This document shows, in pieces, positions 24,804-34,297 of a stretch of 64,000 nt of DNA (positions are counted from its first letter, which is position 1; each line of letters begins with the position of its first letter). The position numbers were made by a program, and so were the translations under genes. The stretch lies in NCBI GenBank assembly GCA_965218945.1, contig OZ244718.1, positions 2,914,001 to 2,978,000 of the forward strand. Direction: 5' to 3'. This DNA comes from DAOUJW01 sp965218945 (GTDB lineage Bacteria > Chloroflexota > Dehalococcoidia > Lucifugimonadales > UBA2985). A model generated the notes under the pieces. The model saw only the letters and a program-made list of their open reading frames with translations, was not told the origin of the DNA and ran no database searches.

Positions 24804-26864
24804 CTATTCCGTCACCTGCTCCACCGTTAGCACGTAGGATGTGTGCTGGGTGGTCCTGGGGGCCGTCGGCGCTACGATCACCACCACTTTCCTCAGCCCC
24901 GCTCCGGACCCTTGAAGCGTCAGCGACCCACTGCCATCGCTGTCCAGGGTCATTTCCCTGACGCCGACGCTGTCTCCAAGCTCGATGACCTGGATGATGT
25001 AGCCCTGGGGCACACGATTGTCGGTGCGGAAGAACCCCGCGGCATCCCATGCTCCGTCCTCCTCGGCATCGTCGAAGAAGCCTATCTCCGGGATGGATAT
25101 GTCGTCAAAGCATATGCCGTCGTCGAAAGTCCGCTTGTCCGTGACGTACTCGAAGCGGACGGCGATCTCCTGACCCGCGTAGGGTGTCAGGTCTACGGAG
25201 TCTTCAAGCCATCCGCCGCTGTGACCGGTGTACCCCGGGCCAAATCGGAGACCCCGGGGCTTTTCCATGGACGAGTGCTCTCCCTCCAGGATGCTCCAGG
25301 TCTCTCCGCCGTCCTGGGAAACCTCTACATAGACATAGTCCCACAGCTCCTCTATGGCGTACCACGTCCGGAAGCTGAGGGTCGCCTGAGAGACCTGGGA
25401 GAGGTCGAAGGTCCCTGTCAGCGTGGAGTCGATGGCGTCTCCGCGGTTACCCCACCAGCAGTGGCTGCCGCTGTGGGCGTCGGTGGGAAGGAGACGCGTC
25501 TCCGTCTGCCCCTGGAAGGTCAACCGGGCGTCCCCCTCCGGCAGCAGCACCTCTATGTATTCCCCGGCGTACTGGGGCGTAGTCACCGCCAGGCTGCCGG
25601 GTCCGGTGATGCTCCTGCCGGGGCTGATGCTTATGTCCAGGCCATCGTAGACGTAGCTGCCGACCCCCAGGGTGTCCAGATAGTTCGCCACCACCCAGTC
25701 CCTGAACACGTCCTCGAAGCTCTCCTGATAGCCCATCGATTGCAGATAGGCGCTAATCCCCTCCATGCCGTCCTCCGGCCGCTTGACCAGCTCACCCAGG
25801 CTGTCGTGGCCTCCGTAGCGCTGGGCCAGATACTCCATGAACAGGGTGGACCCGCCGTAGTTGGCGATATTCGAACCGCTCGCGGGCCATGTGGTGAGGG
25901 TGGTGGCAGGCGATGTCAGAAAGAAGCCTACATAGCTGAAGCCGTAGCCGGCAAGTCTCTTGGCCACCTCCGAGAGGCCTTCGTTGACCCACCCCTCATC
26001 GTTGGGGTCACCGCCCCAGTGAAGTACGTGCTGAAGCTCGTGGGTCAGTGTTCCCAGGTAGCCCGAAGTACCCACAGGCAATCTGTTGAGGTTCATGTAC
26101 AGCATCGTCCTCTCATTGCTATGGGGATACATCGCAACGGGGAACTCGTTGCCGGCGCTGTAGTAGCCAAGCGGCCCGATGTTCAGGACGTGGAGGATGG
26201 TTATACGGGGGTCGTTGTCGATTCCCGGACCGCGCTCGCCGCCGAAGTGGGACGTAACTACCGGATAGATGTTGTCCTCAAAGGTCCGAACTGCGCCGGC
26301 CAGGGCCTCCTCATCGGGCTCATGGCCGCTTTCGAAGTACCAGTAAGCGTGTTCGCTTACCTGAGACAATGTAGCTTCCACCTCATATACTGACTTGCTT
26401 ACGGAGTCGCGCGCCCAGAAGGTCTCCCGATGGCCCTTCTCATAGCTGATGTCGCTTCGGTCTGCCGGCGGATGGAGAGGGCGGTCCCAAGGGCTACCAA
26501 GACGACGGAACAGGTCGAACAGGTCCAGGTCCGGAGCGTTGGGAATGAGCGTTCTATCTGGCGCGGGAGAAGGCGCAGGTTCTTCTGTAGGTGTGGATGT
26601 GGGGGTTGCCGGGGATGCCGGTGTGGGTGAAATAGTCCCTCCGCCGGTGGGCGAAGGGGTTGCCTGAGGCATGGGCGAGGGTGTCGGTGTTTTGGCGCCG
26701 GCAGGCGGGAAGGTTGGCTGTGGGATAGACAAAGGCGTAGCGGTGACGACGGTGACCGGCGTGGGAGTCACGGTAGCGGTTGGCGAGGGCTGAGGCGCGG
26801 GCGTGCAGCTCAACGCCAGGCAAAGGGCCAGTAGGCTCAACAATATGGCAAAGGGTCTACTCAT
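24804..26864 (-). CDS. Secreted lipoprotein metalloprotease, immune-inhibitor-A (M6)-like
   Basis: 686 residues from the ATG at 26864. N-terminal signal with lipobox LALSC near 16-20, then a long Pro/Thr/Ser-rich linker (to about 110) typical of surface proteins. The catalytic site is HELQHVLHW near 275, a HExxH zinc motif, followed by WVNEGLSEVAKRLAGY. Further on come GNRGDAIDSTLTGTFDLSQV and WYAIEELWDYVYVEVSQDGG, the jelly-roll-like segment usual after M6 catalytic domains, and a C-terminal beta domain. Probably anchored outside the membrane, degrading extracellular protein. An in-frame start 27 codons upstream is less likely because it would bury the signal peptide. Convergent with the PIN gene. 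Confidence 0.8.
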   Translation of the reverse strand: MSRPFAILLSLLALCLALSCTPAPQPSPTATVTPTPVTVVTATPLSIPQPTFPPAGAKTPTPSPMPQATPSPTGGGTISPTPASPATPTSTPTEEPAPSPAPDRTLIPNAPDLDLFDLFRRLGSPWDRPLHPPADRSDISYEKGHRETFWARDSVSKSVYEVEATLSQVSEHAYWYFESGHEPDEEALAGAVRTFEDNIYPVVTSHFGGERGPGIDNDPRITILHVLNIGPLGYYSAGNEFPVAMYPHSNERTMLYMNLNRLPVGTSGYLGTLTHELQHVLHWGGDPNDEGWVNEGLSEVAKRLAGYGFSYVGFFLTSPATTLTTWPASGSNIANYGGSTLFMEYLAQRYGGHDSLGELVKRPEDGMEGISAYLQSMGYQESFEDVFRDWVVANYLDTLGVGSYVYDGLDISISPGRSITGPGSLAVTTPQYAGEYIEVLLPEGDARLTFQGQTETRLLPTDAHSGSHCWWGNRGDAIDSTLTGTFDLSQVSQATLSFRTWYAIEELWDYVYVEVSQDGGETWSILEGEHSSMEKPRGLRFGPGYTGHSGGWLEDSVDLTPYAGQEIAVRFEYVTDKRTFDDGICFDDISIPEIGFFDDAEEDGAWDAAGFFRTDNRVPQGYIIQVIELGDSVGVREMTLDSDGSGSLTLQGSGAGLRKVVVIVAPTAPRTTQHTSYVLTVEQVTE

Positions 26865-26941
26865 ATACAGGCGATTGTGCCCACGCGACTCGCCCTCCTC
26901 CAACCGTAACAACAGTAGAAAGGAGCGGCCTTTGTATGCCC

Positions 26942-27268
26942 TCAATCATTGGCAAGCTTGGCGCTCACCAGCCGGTTAAGGCTGACGCCTTCCTCCGCGG
27001 CCCGTATGGCAAGGGCGCGATGGGTCTCCGGAGGTACGCGCACCATGAATTTGCCGCTGTAGGCGCGGTCCGCCATCGGTTCAGGAGGTTGTTCATTGCT
27101 GGCCTCCATATCCTTGACGCACTCTGCCACCACTTGCCGAATCCCGGAAAAGGCCTCTTCCTGCGAGGATGCCAGCCAGCTCAGCAGAGGAAATTCGGCG
27201 CACAGCCCAACGAACTCGCCGTCTTCAGCAGACCAAGTAACTCTGTAAGTGTAATGTTCAGTGGACAT
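26942..27268 (-). CDS. hicB: HicB-family antitoxin
   Basis: N-terminal HicB partial RNase H-like fold (TYRVTWSAEDGEFVGLCAEFP, LSWLASSQEEAFSGI) and C-terminal ribbon-helix-helix region (FMVRVPPETHRALAIRAAEE, GVSLNRLVSAKLA) that binds the operator. ATG at 27268 gives 108 aa and overlaps the end of hicA by 11 bases, typical of translational coupling. Downstream on the same strand is the M6-like lipoprotein, separate in function. Confidence 0.85.
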   Translation of the reverse strand: MSTEHYTYRVTWSAEDGEFVGLCAEFPLLSWLASSQEEAFSGIRQVVAECVKDMEASNEQPPEPMADRAYSGKFMVRVPPETHRALAIRAAEEGVSLNRLVSAKLAND

Positions 27269-27506
27269 TCTCTTGTAATTTCTCAAGAGCCTTAATGACT
27301 TGGCGTACCTGGTAAGGCTTTGCCAAACCTTTATCGTTTTGTATGTTCACCCTCGGATCGCCCGGCCACGGAGTCCGGTAGACCCGGTGGCTGGTGCCTC
27401 GTTGGCGAGGCTCTCCGAAGAAATAGTCGCAAACCCTGGCGAGGTCTTCAAACCGGACGCCTTTAGGATTACTGCGAAGCTCCTCTATTGACGTTGAGAG
27501 TTCCAT
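27258..27506 (-). CDS. hicA: HicA-family mRNA interferase toxin
   Basis: 82 residues. The double-stranded-RNA-binding-like HicA fold is seen in FEDLARVCDYFFGEP, the catalytic-His-containing GTSHRVYRTPWPGDPRVNIQ, and KPYQVRQVIKALEKL. His in TSH is the expected active residue. Slightly longer than minimal HicA (about 60-80). First gene of the hicAB pair, so toxin-first order as usual. Stop codon lies inside the start of hicB. Confidence 0.82.
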   Translation of the reverse strand: MELSTSIEELRSNPKGVRFEDLARVCDYFFGEPRQRGTSHRVYRTPWPGDPRVNIQNDKGLAKPYQVRQVIKALEKLQENVH

Positions 27507-27697
27507 TGGGGTTCCCCCTAACCGTTAGCGACAAACAGTTCTGCATGGCAATCGCCTCCTATCCATATCTATATCTGCATCTCCATATTTCACGCTTACA
27601 AAGTATCACTATTGATATCTTTTGTCCACCACCTGACTCCCAAGCGCGAAGCGTTGCAGTTCACGGGGGTCTCCAAGCATGGGCTGAAATCGCTTCC

Positions 27698-27726
27698 TTG
27701 TCCACACGTGTAGCCCGTGCTATGAT
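27698..27726 (+). promoter_or_regulatory. Predicted recA promoter
   Basis: TTGTCC, 17-base spacer, TATGAT, ending 34 bases before the recA start. No convincing LexA operator was recognised nearby, so SOS control is not shown. Confidence 0.6.
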
Positions 27727-27760
27727 TGTGCCAAATCGCAGGGTCTCAGCGGAGGATTGT

Positions 27761-28789
<1,029 letters not shown>

Positions 28790-28809
28790 AGGTCTCTCCT
28801 CTCCCTGCA

Positions 28810-29283
28810 ATGGAAGAGGACAGGCTCTTGGAGAAGGCTACTTCCCTGGCCTTGCGATTCCTCTCATACCGGCCTCGCAGCGAGTCCGAAGTGAGGCGCC
28901 GGCTGGAGGCCAAGTTCGCCGGCCAGGTGGCGGAGTCGGTGGTGCAGAGGCTGACGGAGCAGGGCCTTCTGGACGATACGTCCTTCGCCCAAGAGTGGAC
29001 ACGAAGCCGTGTGTCGCACAGGCCCCGGAGCGCCAGGACGATCCGACGTGAGCTTCTGGGCAAGGGCGTGGACAGGGATACGGCTCAGGCAGCGGTGGAG
29101 ACCCTGGACGACGAGGAGTCTGCCTATCGCGCCGGACTGAGGGCCGCAGCGTCCCTGGCGGATGCCGACTACACCACCTTTCGACGCCGTCTTTGGGGCT
29201 ACCTCTACCGCCGGGGCTTCAGCCAGGCCGTCATCCGCAGAACCGCGAACCGATTGTGGGAGGAGAGGGAGGCCTCTGGATGA
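28810..29283 (+). CDS. recX: Regulatory protein RecX
   Basis: 157 residues, three-helix-repeat modulator of RecA filaments. Recognisable are LALRFLSYRPRSESEVRRRL, VVQRLTEQGLLDDTSFAQEW, RPRSARTIRRELLGKGVDRD and the final YRRGFSQAVIRRTANRLWEE. Immediately downstream of recA. Confidence 0.92.
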   Translation: MEEDRLLEKATSLALRFLSYRPRSESEVRRRLEAKFAGQVAESVVQRLTEQGLLDDTSFAQEWTRSRVSHRPRSARTIRRELLGKGVDRDTAQAAVETLDDEESAYRAGLRAAASLADADYTTFRRRLWGYLYRRGFSQAVIRRTANRLWEEREASG

Positions 29284-29313
29284 CAACCACACAGCTTCCG
29301 AAAGGAGCCTAGA

Positions 29314-29781
29314 TTGAAGCCATTTGATGACTACCCAGGAGAGGGTAAGGCTATCCTTAAAAAGATGGGCCGTACCAACTCAAGGAGAGAGGATGGCTTA
29401 TGGCTGATGAAAAACGCAGGTCAGGATAGGTGTGCCTACTGCGAGGTCAGCCTCGTGGACGACTACTACCACTGGTTGCTGCTAAACGTGGATCACGTTA
29501 TCCCTGCGAGTCAATGTAAACGTCTAGGTATTCCTGATGGATGGCATCACTCATTCACTAACACAGTTTTAGCGTGCTTTGGCTGTAACTTGTTCGACAA
29601 TCACTACTCGATAGTATGGGAGGAGCCTAAGGCAGCTAATGAATGGACGGAGCTGGCGTTTGTCTCGTTGCGAGACAAGGTGTTCAAGGAGAGAAAAGAG
29701 CGAATTCTCAAACGCCGCAGAGATGAAGTCGACTTCTTTACAAAGTACATAGAAGGGTACTCATTACCAGACCCAACCTAA
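29314..29781 (+). CDS. HNH endonuclease family protein
   Basis: 155 residues. HNH core: zinc pair CAYCEVSL near 43, catalytic-type LNVDHVIPAS near 60, conserved Asn in HHSFTNTVLACFGCNLFDNH with the second zinc pair CFGC near 87. Start is TTG 8 bases after AGGAGCC. Codon use and base composition look poorer in GC than recA/recX on one side and the phosphodiesterase on the other, so it may be an insertion. Role unknown (restriction, repair or mobile). Confidence 0.82.
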   Translation: MKPFDDYPGEGKAILKKMGRTNSRREDGLWLMKNAGQDRCAYCEVSLVDDYYHWLLLNVDHVIPASQCKRLGIPDGWHHSFTNTVLACFGCNLFDNHYSIVWEEPKAANEWTELAFVSLRDKVFKERKERILKRRRDEVDFFTKYIEGYSLPDPT

Positions 29782-29805
29782 ACTAGCTTTGGAAGGACCT
29801 CTGAC

Positions 29806-30369
29806 ATGAAAATAGGACTTATCGCAGACACTCACCTACCCTCGGCCGGGCCGGAGCTATCGGCAGAGATAGCCCAGGCCCTTGAGGGCGTTGACCTGAT
29901 CCTCCACTGCGGCGACATATTCATCGCGTCGTGCCTGGACTGGCTGGAGGGCATTGCGCCAGTGAAAGCGGTCCGGGGCACCTTTGACCACCTTCAGGGC
30001 GACCCCAGGACTGAGGGCCAGACGCGGGTGCTGGAGCTGGAGGGCCACAGCATTGGCATGACTCACGAGTTGATCATCCCGGTCCCGGTCATAAGGTCGA
30101 AAGAGATTGTCCCTGGGGCCATAAACCGCTTCTTTCCCGACGACGCGTCAATGGCGGATGCGATGACGGAGGTGTTCGGCGCGCCGGTGGACATAGTCGT
30201 TGCGGGCTTCACCCACGAGACTCTCATAGAGGAGCACGAAGGCATCCTGTTCATAAACCCCGGCAGCGCCACCTGGCCAAGCCAGAAGATGCGGCCTGGG
30301 ACGCTCGCCATCCTTGAGCTGACCCCGGACAGCCGCGAGGCCAGGATAGTGGACACGGCGAAGATGTAG
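29806..30369 (+). CDS. YfcE/MJ0936-type metallophosphoesterase
   Basis: 187 residues. Calcineurin-like phosphoesterase motifs: MKIGLIADTHLP at the start (D-x-H), LILHCGDIF near 31, VRGTFDHLQ near 52 (GNxD-type position with Thr-Phe), GMTHE near 83, VVAGFTHE near 140 (GHTH-type), FINPGSATWPSQ near 154. The GNFD and GHTH motifs are altered (GTFD, GFTH), so activity may differ. ATG with GGAAGGACC upstream. Confidence 0.85.
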   Translation: MKIGLIADTHLPSAGPELSAEIAQALEGVDLILHCGDIFIASCLDWLEGIAPVKAVRGTFDHLQGDPRTEGQTRVLELEGHSIGMTHELIIPVPVIRSKEIVPGAINRFFPDDASMADAMTEVFGAPVDIVVAGFTHETLIEEHEGILFINPGSATWPSQKMRPGTLAILELTPDSREARIVDTAKM

Positions 30370-30404
30370 GGGGGAATCCCGTCCGCGATTAGAGGAGCGT
30401 TCGA

Positions 30405-31037
30405 TCAGGGTTGCGGTTTCTCAAATAACCTTTGAAGCCAGTCTACAAACGTAGCACAATATTCCACATTGATATTCAGGTCTTCAGCTTCGATGGCTGC
30501 GCCCATGCGCCCTGGAAGCTTACGCGTGGCCAGCCAGGCATGCAGTTGAGCTCGCAGTATCTTGCCTGGTAGAAATCTCCGATGCTCTTCGGGGATATCG
30601 TCAATATATAATTGAGAACGCGGCCATATCTGATCACCCGTTGGTATCATAGTCTGAACAAAATCCTCAAGCTCACCAGTCAATTGGTTGTTAGGCATTA
30701 ACCATATGCCAATTCGGGGTATACCCTCAATTATTGTCCCGGCCAAATCAGGGCTACTTGGCGTTGCTACGCCTGCACCTCGGAGCCTTTCTGATAGATC
30801 TTTCCAGCGCTCCTCAATGTGATCGTTAGCGTCTACCACGATGCCTATGGCTTTCCTGCCTTCAGCCTTTATCTCGGGGGCAATTCCACTCAGAACATTG
30901 TCTATTCCGTCCTTGTCAAGGATATAGAACTCCGGCTCAAAATTTATCCGTATGCAAAGCTGCAAGACTACATGCTTGTCATCATCTCCTTCGACGAGAA
31001 GCACCATTTCTGGAGGTGTTAAGTCCCCGTTAGTCAT
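30405..31037 (-). CDS. DUF3226-type TOPRIM protein, partner of the adjacent ATPase
   Basis: 210 residues. TOPRIM signatures: VLLVEGDDDKHVVLQL (acidic E-G-x-x-D motif) near 13 and AIGIVVDANDHIEERW (D-x-x-D motif) near 63, then LMPNNQLTGELEDFV near 113. TOPRIM folds in this context act as nucleases. It starts 4 bases after the end of the AAA ATPase, so the two are translationally linked and likely work as a complex, like OLD-type ATPase-TOPRIM nucleases split in two. Confidence 0.82.
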   Translation of the reverse strand: MTNGDLTPPEMVLLVEGDDDKHVVLQLCIRINFEPEFYILDKDGIDNVLSGIAPEIKAEGRKAIGIVVDANDHIEERWKDLSERLRGAGVATPSSPDLAGTIIEGIPRIGIWLMPNNQLTGELEDFVQTMIPTGDQIWPRSQLYIDDIPEEHRRFLPGKILRAQLHAWLATRKLPGRMGAAIEAEDLNINVEYCATFVDWLQRLFEKPQP

Positions 31038-31041
31038 ATGC

Positions 31042-32205
31042 TTATCTGACTTCTATCCCTTGTTTGGCCGCGGTGAGCAATTCTTCTTCAGAGTACTCTA
31101 CGGCGCGCAAGACGCCATCTTGCGACGAGAGGCGAAACAGCACACCCTCAACCCCCTTCGATTCCATTGCCGCCCGGGCAAAGCCCTTAATGCAGTCCGA
31201 GCTATGTGTTGTGGCAATTACCTGCACGTTATTGTCGTGCGCTGCCTGCAAAACCATGCGCCAGAAATCGCTCTGCAACGTATAGTGAATGCCGTTTTCG
31301 GCTTCATCAATGAGTAGGAATCCGCCTTGGCTATTTGCCAACGCTAAGGCAACGCTGAATAACCGCAGCGCACCGTCTCCAAGACTTCTCAATGGGACTG
31401 GGCGGTCATGGCCCTTGAGCTTTACGACTGCCTTTGGCCCGCTACTTCTGTTCCGTGGTCGTGGGTCTGCCCCAATGATAGCTACGCGTTCTACTTGAGC
31501 GCCAAATATAAGTCCTAGCGCTCGTACAGCGCGATCTTCATAAGGTGTGAGCACCACACTCTCCCAAAAACCAGCCAGTTCAATGTTACTCAATAGCCCG
31601 GGGCCTAGGGACTGACATGTCATCTGGGGAGGCAGATCCTCTTCGCCAGATCTACGTCCAACTCCCCTGTGCACAATATCATCTCTGATCCTTCTGCTAA
31701 TAGATGTTGCTCTTATTGTGCTGGGAGAGATAATCCAGGGTATGACATGCACCCTCTCTTGAAAGGTGATTTTGAGCGCTGACATGGGATCGTCTGGTAG
31801 GCTGTCAAAGGGAAGCCTTGCCTGCAACGAAGGCTCCTCGTACGTCAAATAAGTTGTCGAGATATTAAGTTGCTCAGAGTCGATTGTTGGCCCTATGGAA
31901 ATCTGTGAGTTTGCAGAGATGTTCCTTCCATAGAATAGAGATGTCCAATCGGGTTCTAAGAAAATGTCGCTCTCTTCGTCGCTACCAAGTAAGACCTCTT
32001 CCCGGCCCCTGAGGATTCTGTCCAGCGCGTAAAACCGCCCCCTCGCTGCGTATACTCGGACGGCGTCCAGCACCGTCGTCTTGCCCACGCTGTTCTTGCC
32101 CGCCAGCAGCGTGACGCGACCCAAACGAGGAATAGAAAGAACCTCAATCCCCCGGAATCCCTTTATGGTCAGGTCCGGAAGGTGAAGGCCATTGGTTTCC
32201 GCCAT
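31042..32205 (-). CDS. AAA/ABC-type ATPase of the OLD/RecF-like class
   Basis: 387 residues from the ATG at 32205 (GGGAGGAAGAC upstream). LTIKGFRGIEVLSIPRLGRV is the usual opening. Walker A is LLAGKNSVGKTTVLDAV near 31, the ABC signature is LRSLGDGALRLFSVALA near 275, Walker B is GGFLLIDEAENGIH near 300, and a switch His is in VIATTHSSDCI near 336. Proteins of this layout next to TOPRIM genes belong to OLD-like or PARIS-like anti-phage systems (established for related pairs; inferred here). Confidence 0.85.
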   Translation of the reverse strand: MAETNGLHLPDLTIKGFRGIEVLSIPRLGRVTLLAGKNSVGKTTVLDAVRVYAARGRFYALDRILRGREEVLLGSDEESDIFLEPDWTSLFYGRNISANSQISIGPTIDSEQLNISTTYLTYEEPSLQARLPFDSLPDDPMSALKITFQERVHVIPWIISPSTIRATSISRRIRDDIVHRGVGRRSGEEDLPPQMTCQSLGPGLLSNIELAGFWESVVLTPYEDRAVRALGLIFGAQVERVAIIGADPRPRNRSSGPKAVVKLKGHDRPVPLRSLGDGALRLFSVALALANSQGGFLLIDEAENGIHYTLQSDFWRMVLQAAHDNNVQVIATTHSSDCIKGFARAAMESKGVEGVLFRLSSQDGVLRAVEYSEEELLTAAKQGIEVR

Positions 32206-32299
32206 GTCTTCCTCCCTATCCAACAGGCTGAGCGCTCTGCACCAGTCCAGTTTGCCAACTTCGGCGGGTTCCCGCAACTCTGTTCAGGAATATTATACC

Positions 32300-33190
32300 C
32301 TACTCCCCCTTCGCCCGCGGGCCGAAGGGCTCCGGCATGAATGGGGTGTCTCTCGCCTGAAGGAACGCCCGCAGTCCGCCCTCTTTTCGAGCGTCCTCCA
32401 AGTGCTTGTTGAACTCTTCCCGCTTGGACACGTGGGCCATTGCGGACAGTTCCGCGTTGAGGTTCAAGGCTTTCCTAAGCCCCATCATCTCCAGGCCCAT
32501 AGTGGCTACGGCCAGGTTGATCTTCACCGTCTCCGGCGGTACCAGCGCTATTCGCTCCACGATGCTGAAGCACTCATCCAACAGGTCCTCCTTGGGGACA
32601 ACCTTGTTCACAATGCCGATGCGCAGCGCCTCCTGGGCGTCCAGGTGGTCGCCGGTGAGGGCGTATCGCAGGGCGTTCTTGGCGCCGGCCAGCAGCACCC
32701 ACATGAAGTTGGAGTTGGAGGCCATGCGGACCTCCGGCTGGCCGAATACCGCGTCATCGGCGGCGATGGTCATGTGACAAGTGAGGGCCAGCCATGAGCC
32801 GGCGCCCAGGCACCACCCGCTAATCGCGCCGATTATAGGCTTGGGGTACTCCCACCGGTAGAGCTGGCTTTCGATGTTGCTGCGGTCCCGATCCCTCCAG
32901 TCGCCGTAGTGCTCAGTTAGAGACGCGCCTTCGGGAATGCCGTAGGGCCAGGCCCACTCCGTCCCCGTTCCGCCTCCACCGCCGCCGATGTCCGCGCCTG
33001 CGGAGAAGGCGCGGCCTGCGCCGGTTATCACCACCGCGCGGATGTCCGGGTCCTGCCTGGCCTCTTCCAGGGCGGCGTCGATCTCGTTGCGGAGACCCTG
33101 GCTCAGGGCGTTCATGGCCTCCGGTCGGTTCAGGGTAATGAGCAGTCCGTTCCTCTGCTTCTCATAAAGCAGGTTTTCGTAGGCGGTCAT
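32300..33190 (-). CDS. Enoyl-CoA hydratase/isomerase family protein (copy 1)
   Basis: Crotonase fold: LLITLNRPEAMNALSQGLRN near 16, VVITGAGRAFSAGADIGGGG near 53, and the oxyanion-hole segment PIIGAISGWCLGAGSWLALT near 119. Length 296 is slightly long. Substitutions around the usual catalytic Glu pair make the exact reaction uncertain. Closely similar to the next gene, so a tandem duplication; both probably take part in acyl-CoA degradation with the acyl-CoA dehydrogenase/thiolase genes elsewhere in the window. Confidence 0.88.
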   Translation of the reverse strand: MTAYENLLYEKQRNGLLITLNRPEAMNALSQGLRNEIDAALEEARQDPDIRAVVITGAGRAFSAGADIGGGGGGTGTEWAWPYGIPEGASLTEHYGDWRDRDRSNIESQLYRWEYPKPIIGAISGWCLGAGSWLALTCHMTIAADDAVFGQPEVRMASNSNFMWVLLAGAKNALRYALTGDHLDAQEALRIGIVNKVVPKEDLLDECFSIVERIALVPPETVKINLAVATMGLEMMGLRKALNLNAELSAMAHVSKREEFNKHLEDARKEGGLRAFLQARDTPFMPEPFGPRAKGE

Positions 33191-33243
33191 TGGCCTCTCC
33201 TTATTTGTGTGTTTCAGTGTCCGGGCGATAAGACCTCGGTGGC

Positions 33244-34122
33244 CTACTCCCGCGGCCGGGAGCGCGGGCCGAAGGGCTCCGGGCGGAACTTATCGTCCCG
33301 GAGCCGCAGATAAGCGCCGACGCCCTCGTTCTTCCGGGTCTCGTCCAGGGGCCGACGGTACTCCTCCTGCATCATAGAGCGGGCGGACGCCGATAGCTGG
33401 GAGTCCAGGAAAACGGCGTCTCGCAGGCCCATCATCTCCAGGCCCATAGTGGCTATTGCCAGGTTGATCTTCACCGTCTCCGGCGGCACCAGGGCTATTC
33501 GCTCCACGATATGGAAGCACTCATCCAGCAACTGGTCGTGGGGGACAACCTTGTTCACAATGCCGATGCGCAACGCCTCCTGGGCGTCTATGTGGTCGCC
33601 CGTGAGGCCGTACCGGAGGGCGTTCTTGAACCCGGCCATCAGCGTCCACATGAAGCTGGTGTTGGAGCCGTGGCGGACCTCCGGCTGCGCAAAAACGGCG
33701 TTCTCTGACGCGATGGTTATGTGGGTGTAGAGGGCGTACCAGGAGCCGGCGCCCATTGCCCAGCCGTTGATTGCGCCAATGACCGGCTTGCCCAGCTCCC
33801 ACAGGTGCAGCAAGGGGTTGCGACCGCTGCCGCGCCGGGAATCGATGAACTCCGCGGCGCTCATGCCCTCGGTGATGCCGTAGGGCCACACCGTCTCCCT
33901 CTGGCTACCGCCACTGCCCTGGTCCATCCCGGACGAGAAGGCGCTGCCAGTTCCGGTCAGGACAATAGCTCGAATCTCCGGGTCGGCCACGGCCGCGTCC
34001 AGTGCATTGTGCAGCTCCTCCTGAAGAGTCCTGCTGATTGCGTTCATTGCCTCCGGTCGGTTTAGAGTGATGAGGACCCCGTTGCGCTGCTTCTCGTACA
34101 GTATCTGCGTATAGTCTGCCAT
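33244..34122 (-). CDS. Enoyl-CoA hydratase/isomerase family protein (copy 2)
   Basis: 292 residues. Start at ATG 34122, with GGAGAGG upstream, rather than an in-frame codon 54 codons earlier. Crotonase motifs are VLITLNRPEAMNAISRTLQE near 15, VLTGTGSAFSSGMDQGSGG near 53 and PVIGAINGWAMGAGSWYALY near 111. It shares long blocks with copy 1, including DAQEALRIGIVNKVVP and the ALVPPETVKINLA segment. Copy 1 follows after 53 bases. Tandem paralogues retained, so perhaps different substrates. Confidence 0.88.
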   Translation of the reverse strand: MADYTQILYEKQRNGVLITLNRPEAMNAISRTLQEELHNALDAAVADPEIRAIVLTGTGSAFSSGMDQGSGGSQRETVWPYGITEGMSAAEFIDSRRGSGRNPLLHLWELGKPVIGAINGWAMGAGSWYALYTHITIASENAVFAQPEVRHGSNTSFMWTLMAGFKNALRYGLTGDHIDAQEALRIGIVNKVVPHDQLLDECFHIVERIALVPPETVKINLAIATMGLEMMGLRDAVFLDSQLSASARSMMQEEYRRPLDETRKNEGVGAYLRLRDDKFRPEPFGPRSRPRE

Positions 34123-34297
34123 GCCCTCTCCTTTCGACGTACCCATTTGGGTAGAGTAGGGATACAAGAGGAAGTCTAACAGCGAGGGGAGTGGCAAGCA
34201 AATGCGGGCGGGCATTCGCAGGCCAGCCACAAGCTCAAGTGTGGTATTGTGTACATCGTTAGTATGACCACCGGGCGACCGCATACGGGAGAAACCA

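Noticed and set aside
24843..26393. Plus-strand open frame of 516 codons
   Set aside because: Antisense to the M6-like lipoprotein, which has a signal peptide and HExxH; no domain in the antisense product.
26942..27506. hicAB as a novel toxin-antitoxin system
   Set aside because: Both proteins match the established HicA/HicB families and order.
27600..27760. LexA/SOS box before recA
   Set aside because: No convincing inverted repeat of a known type near the predicted promoter.
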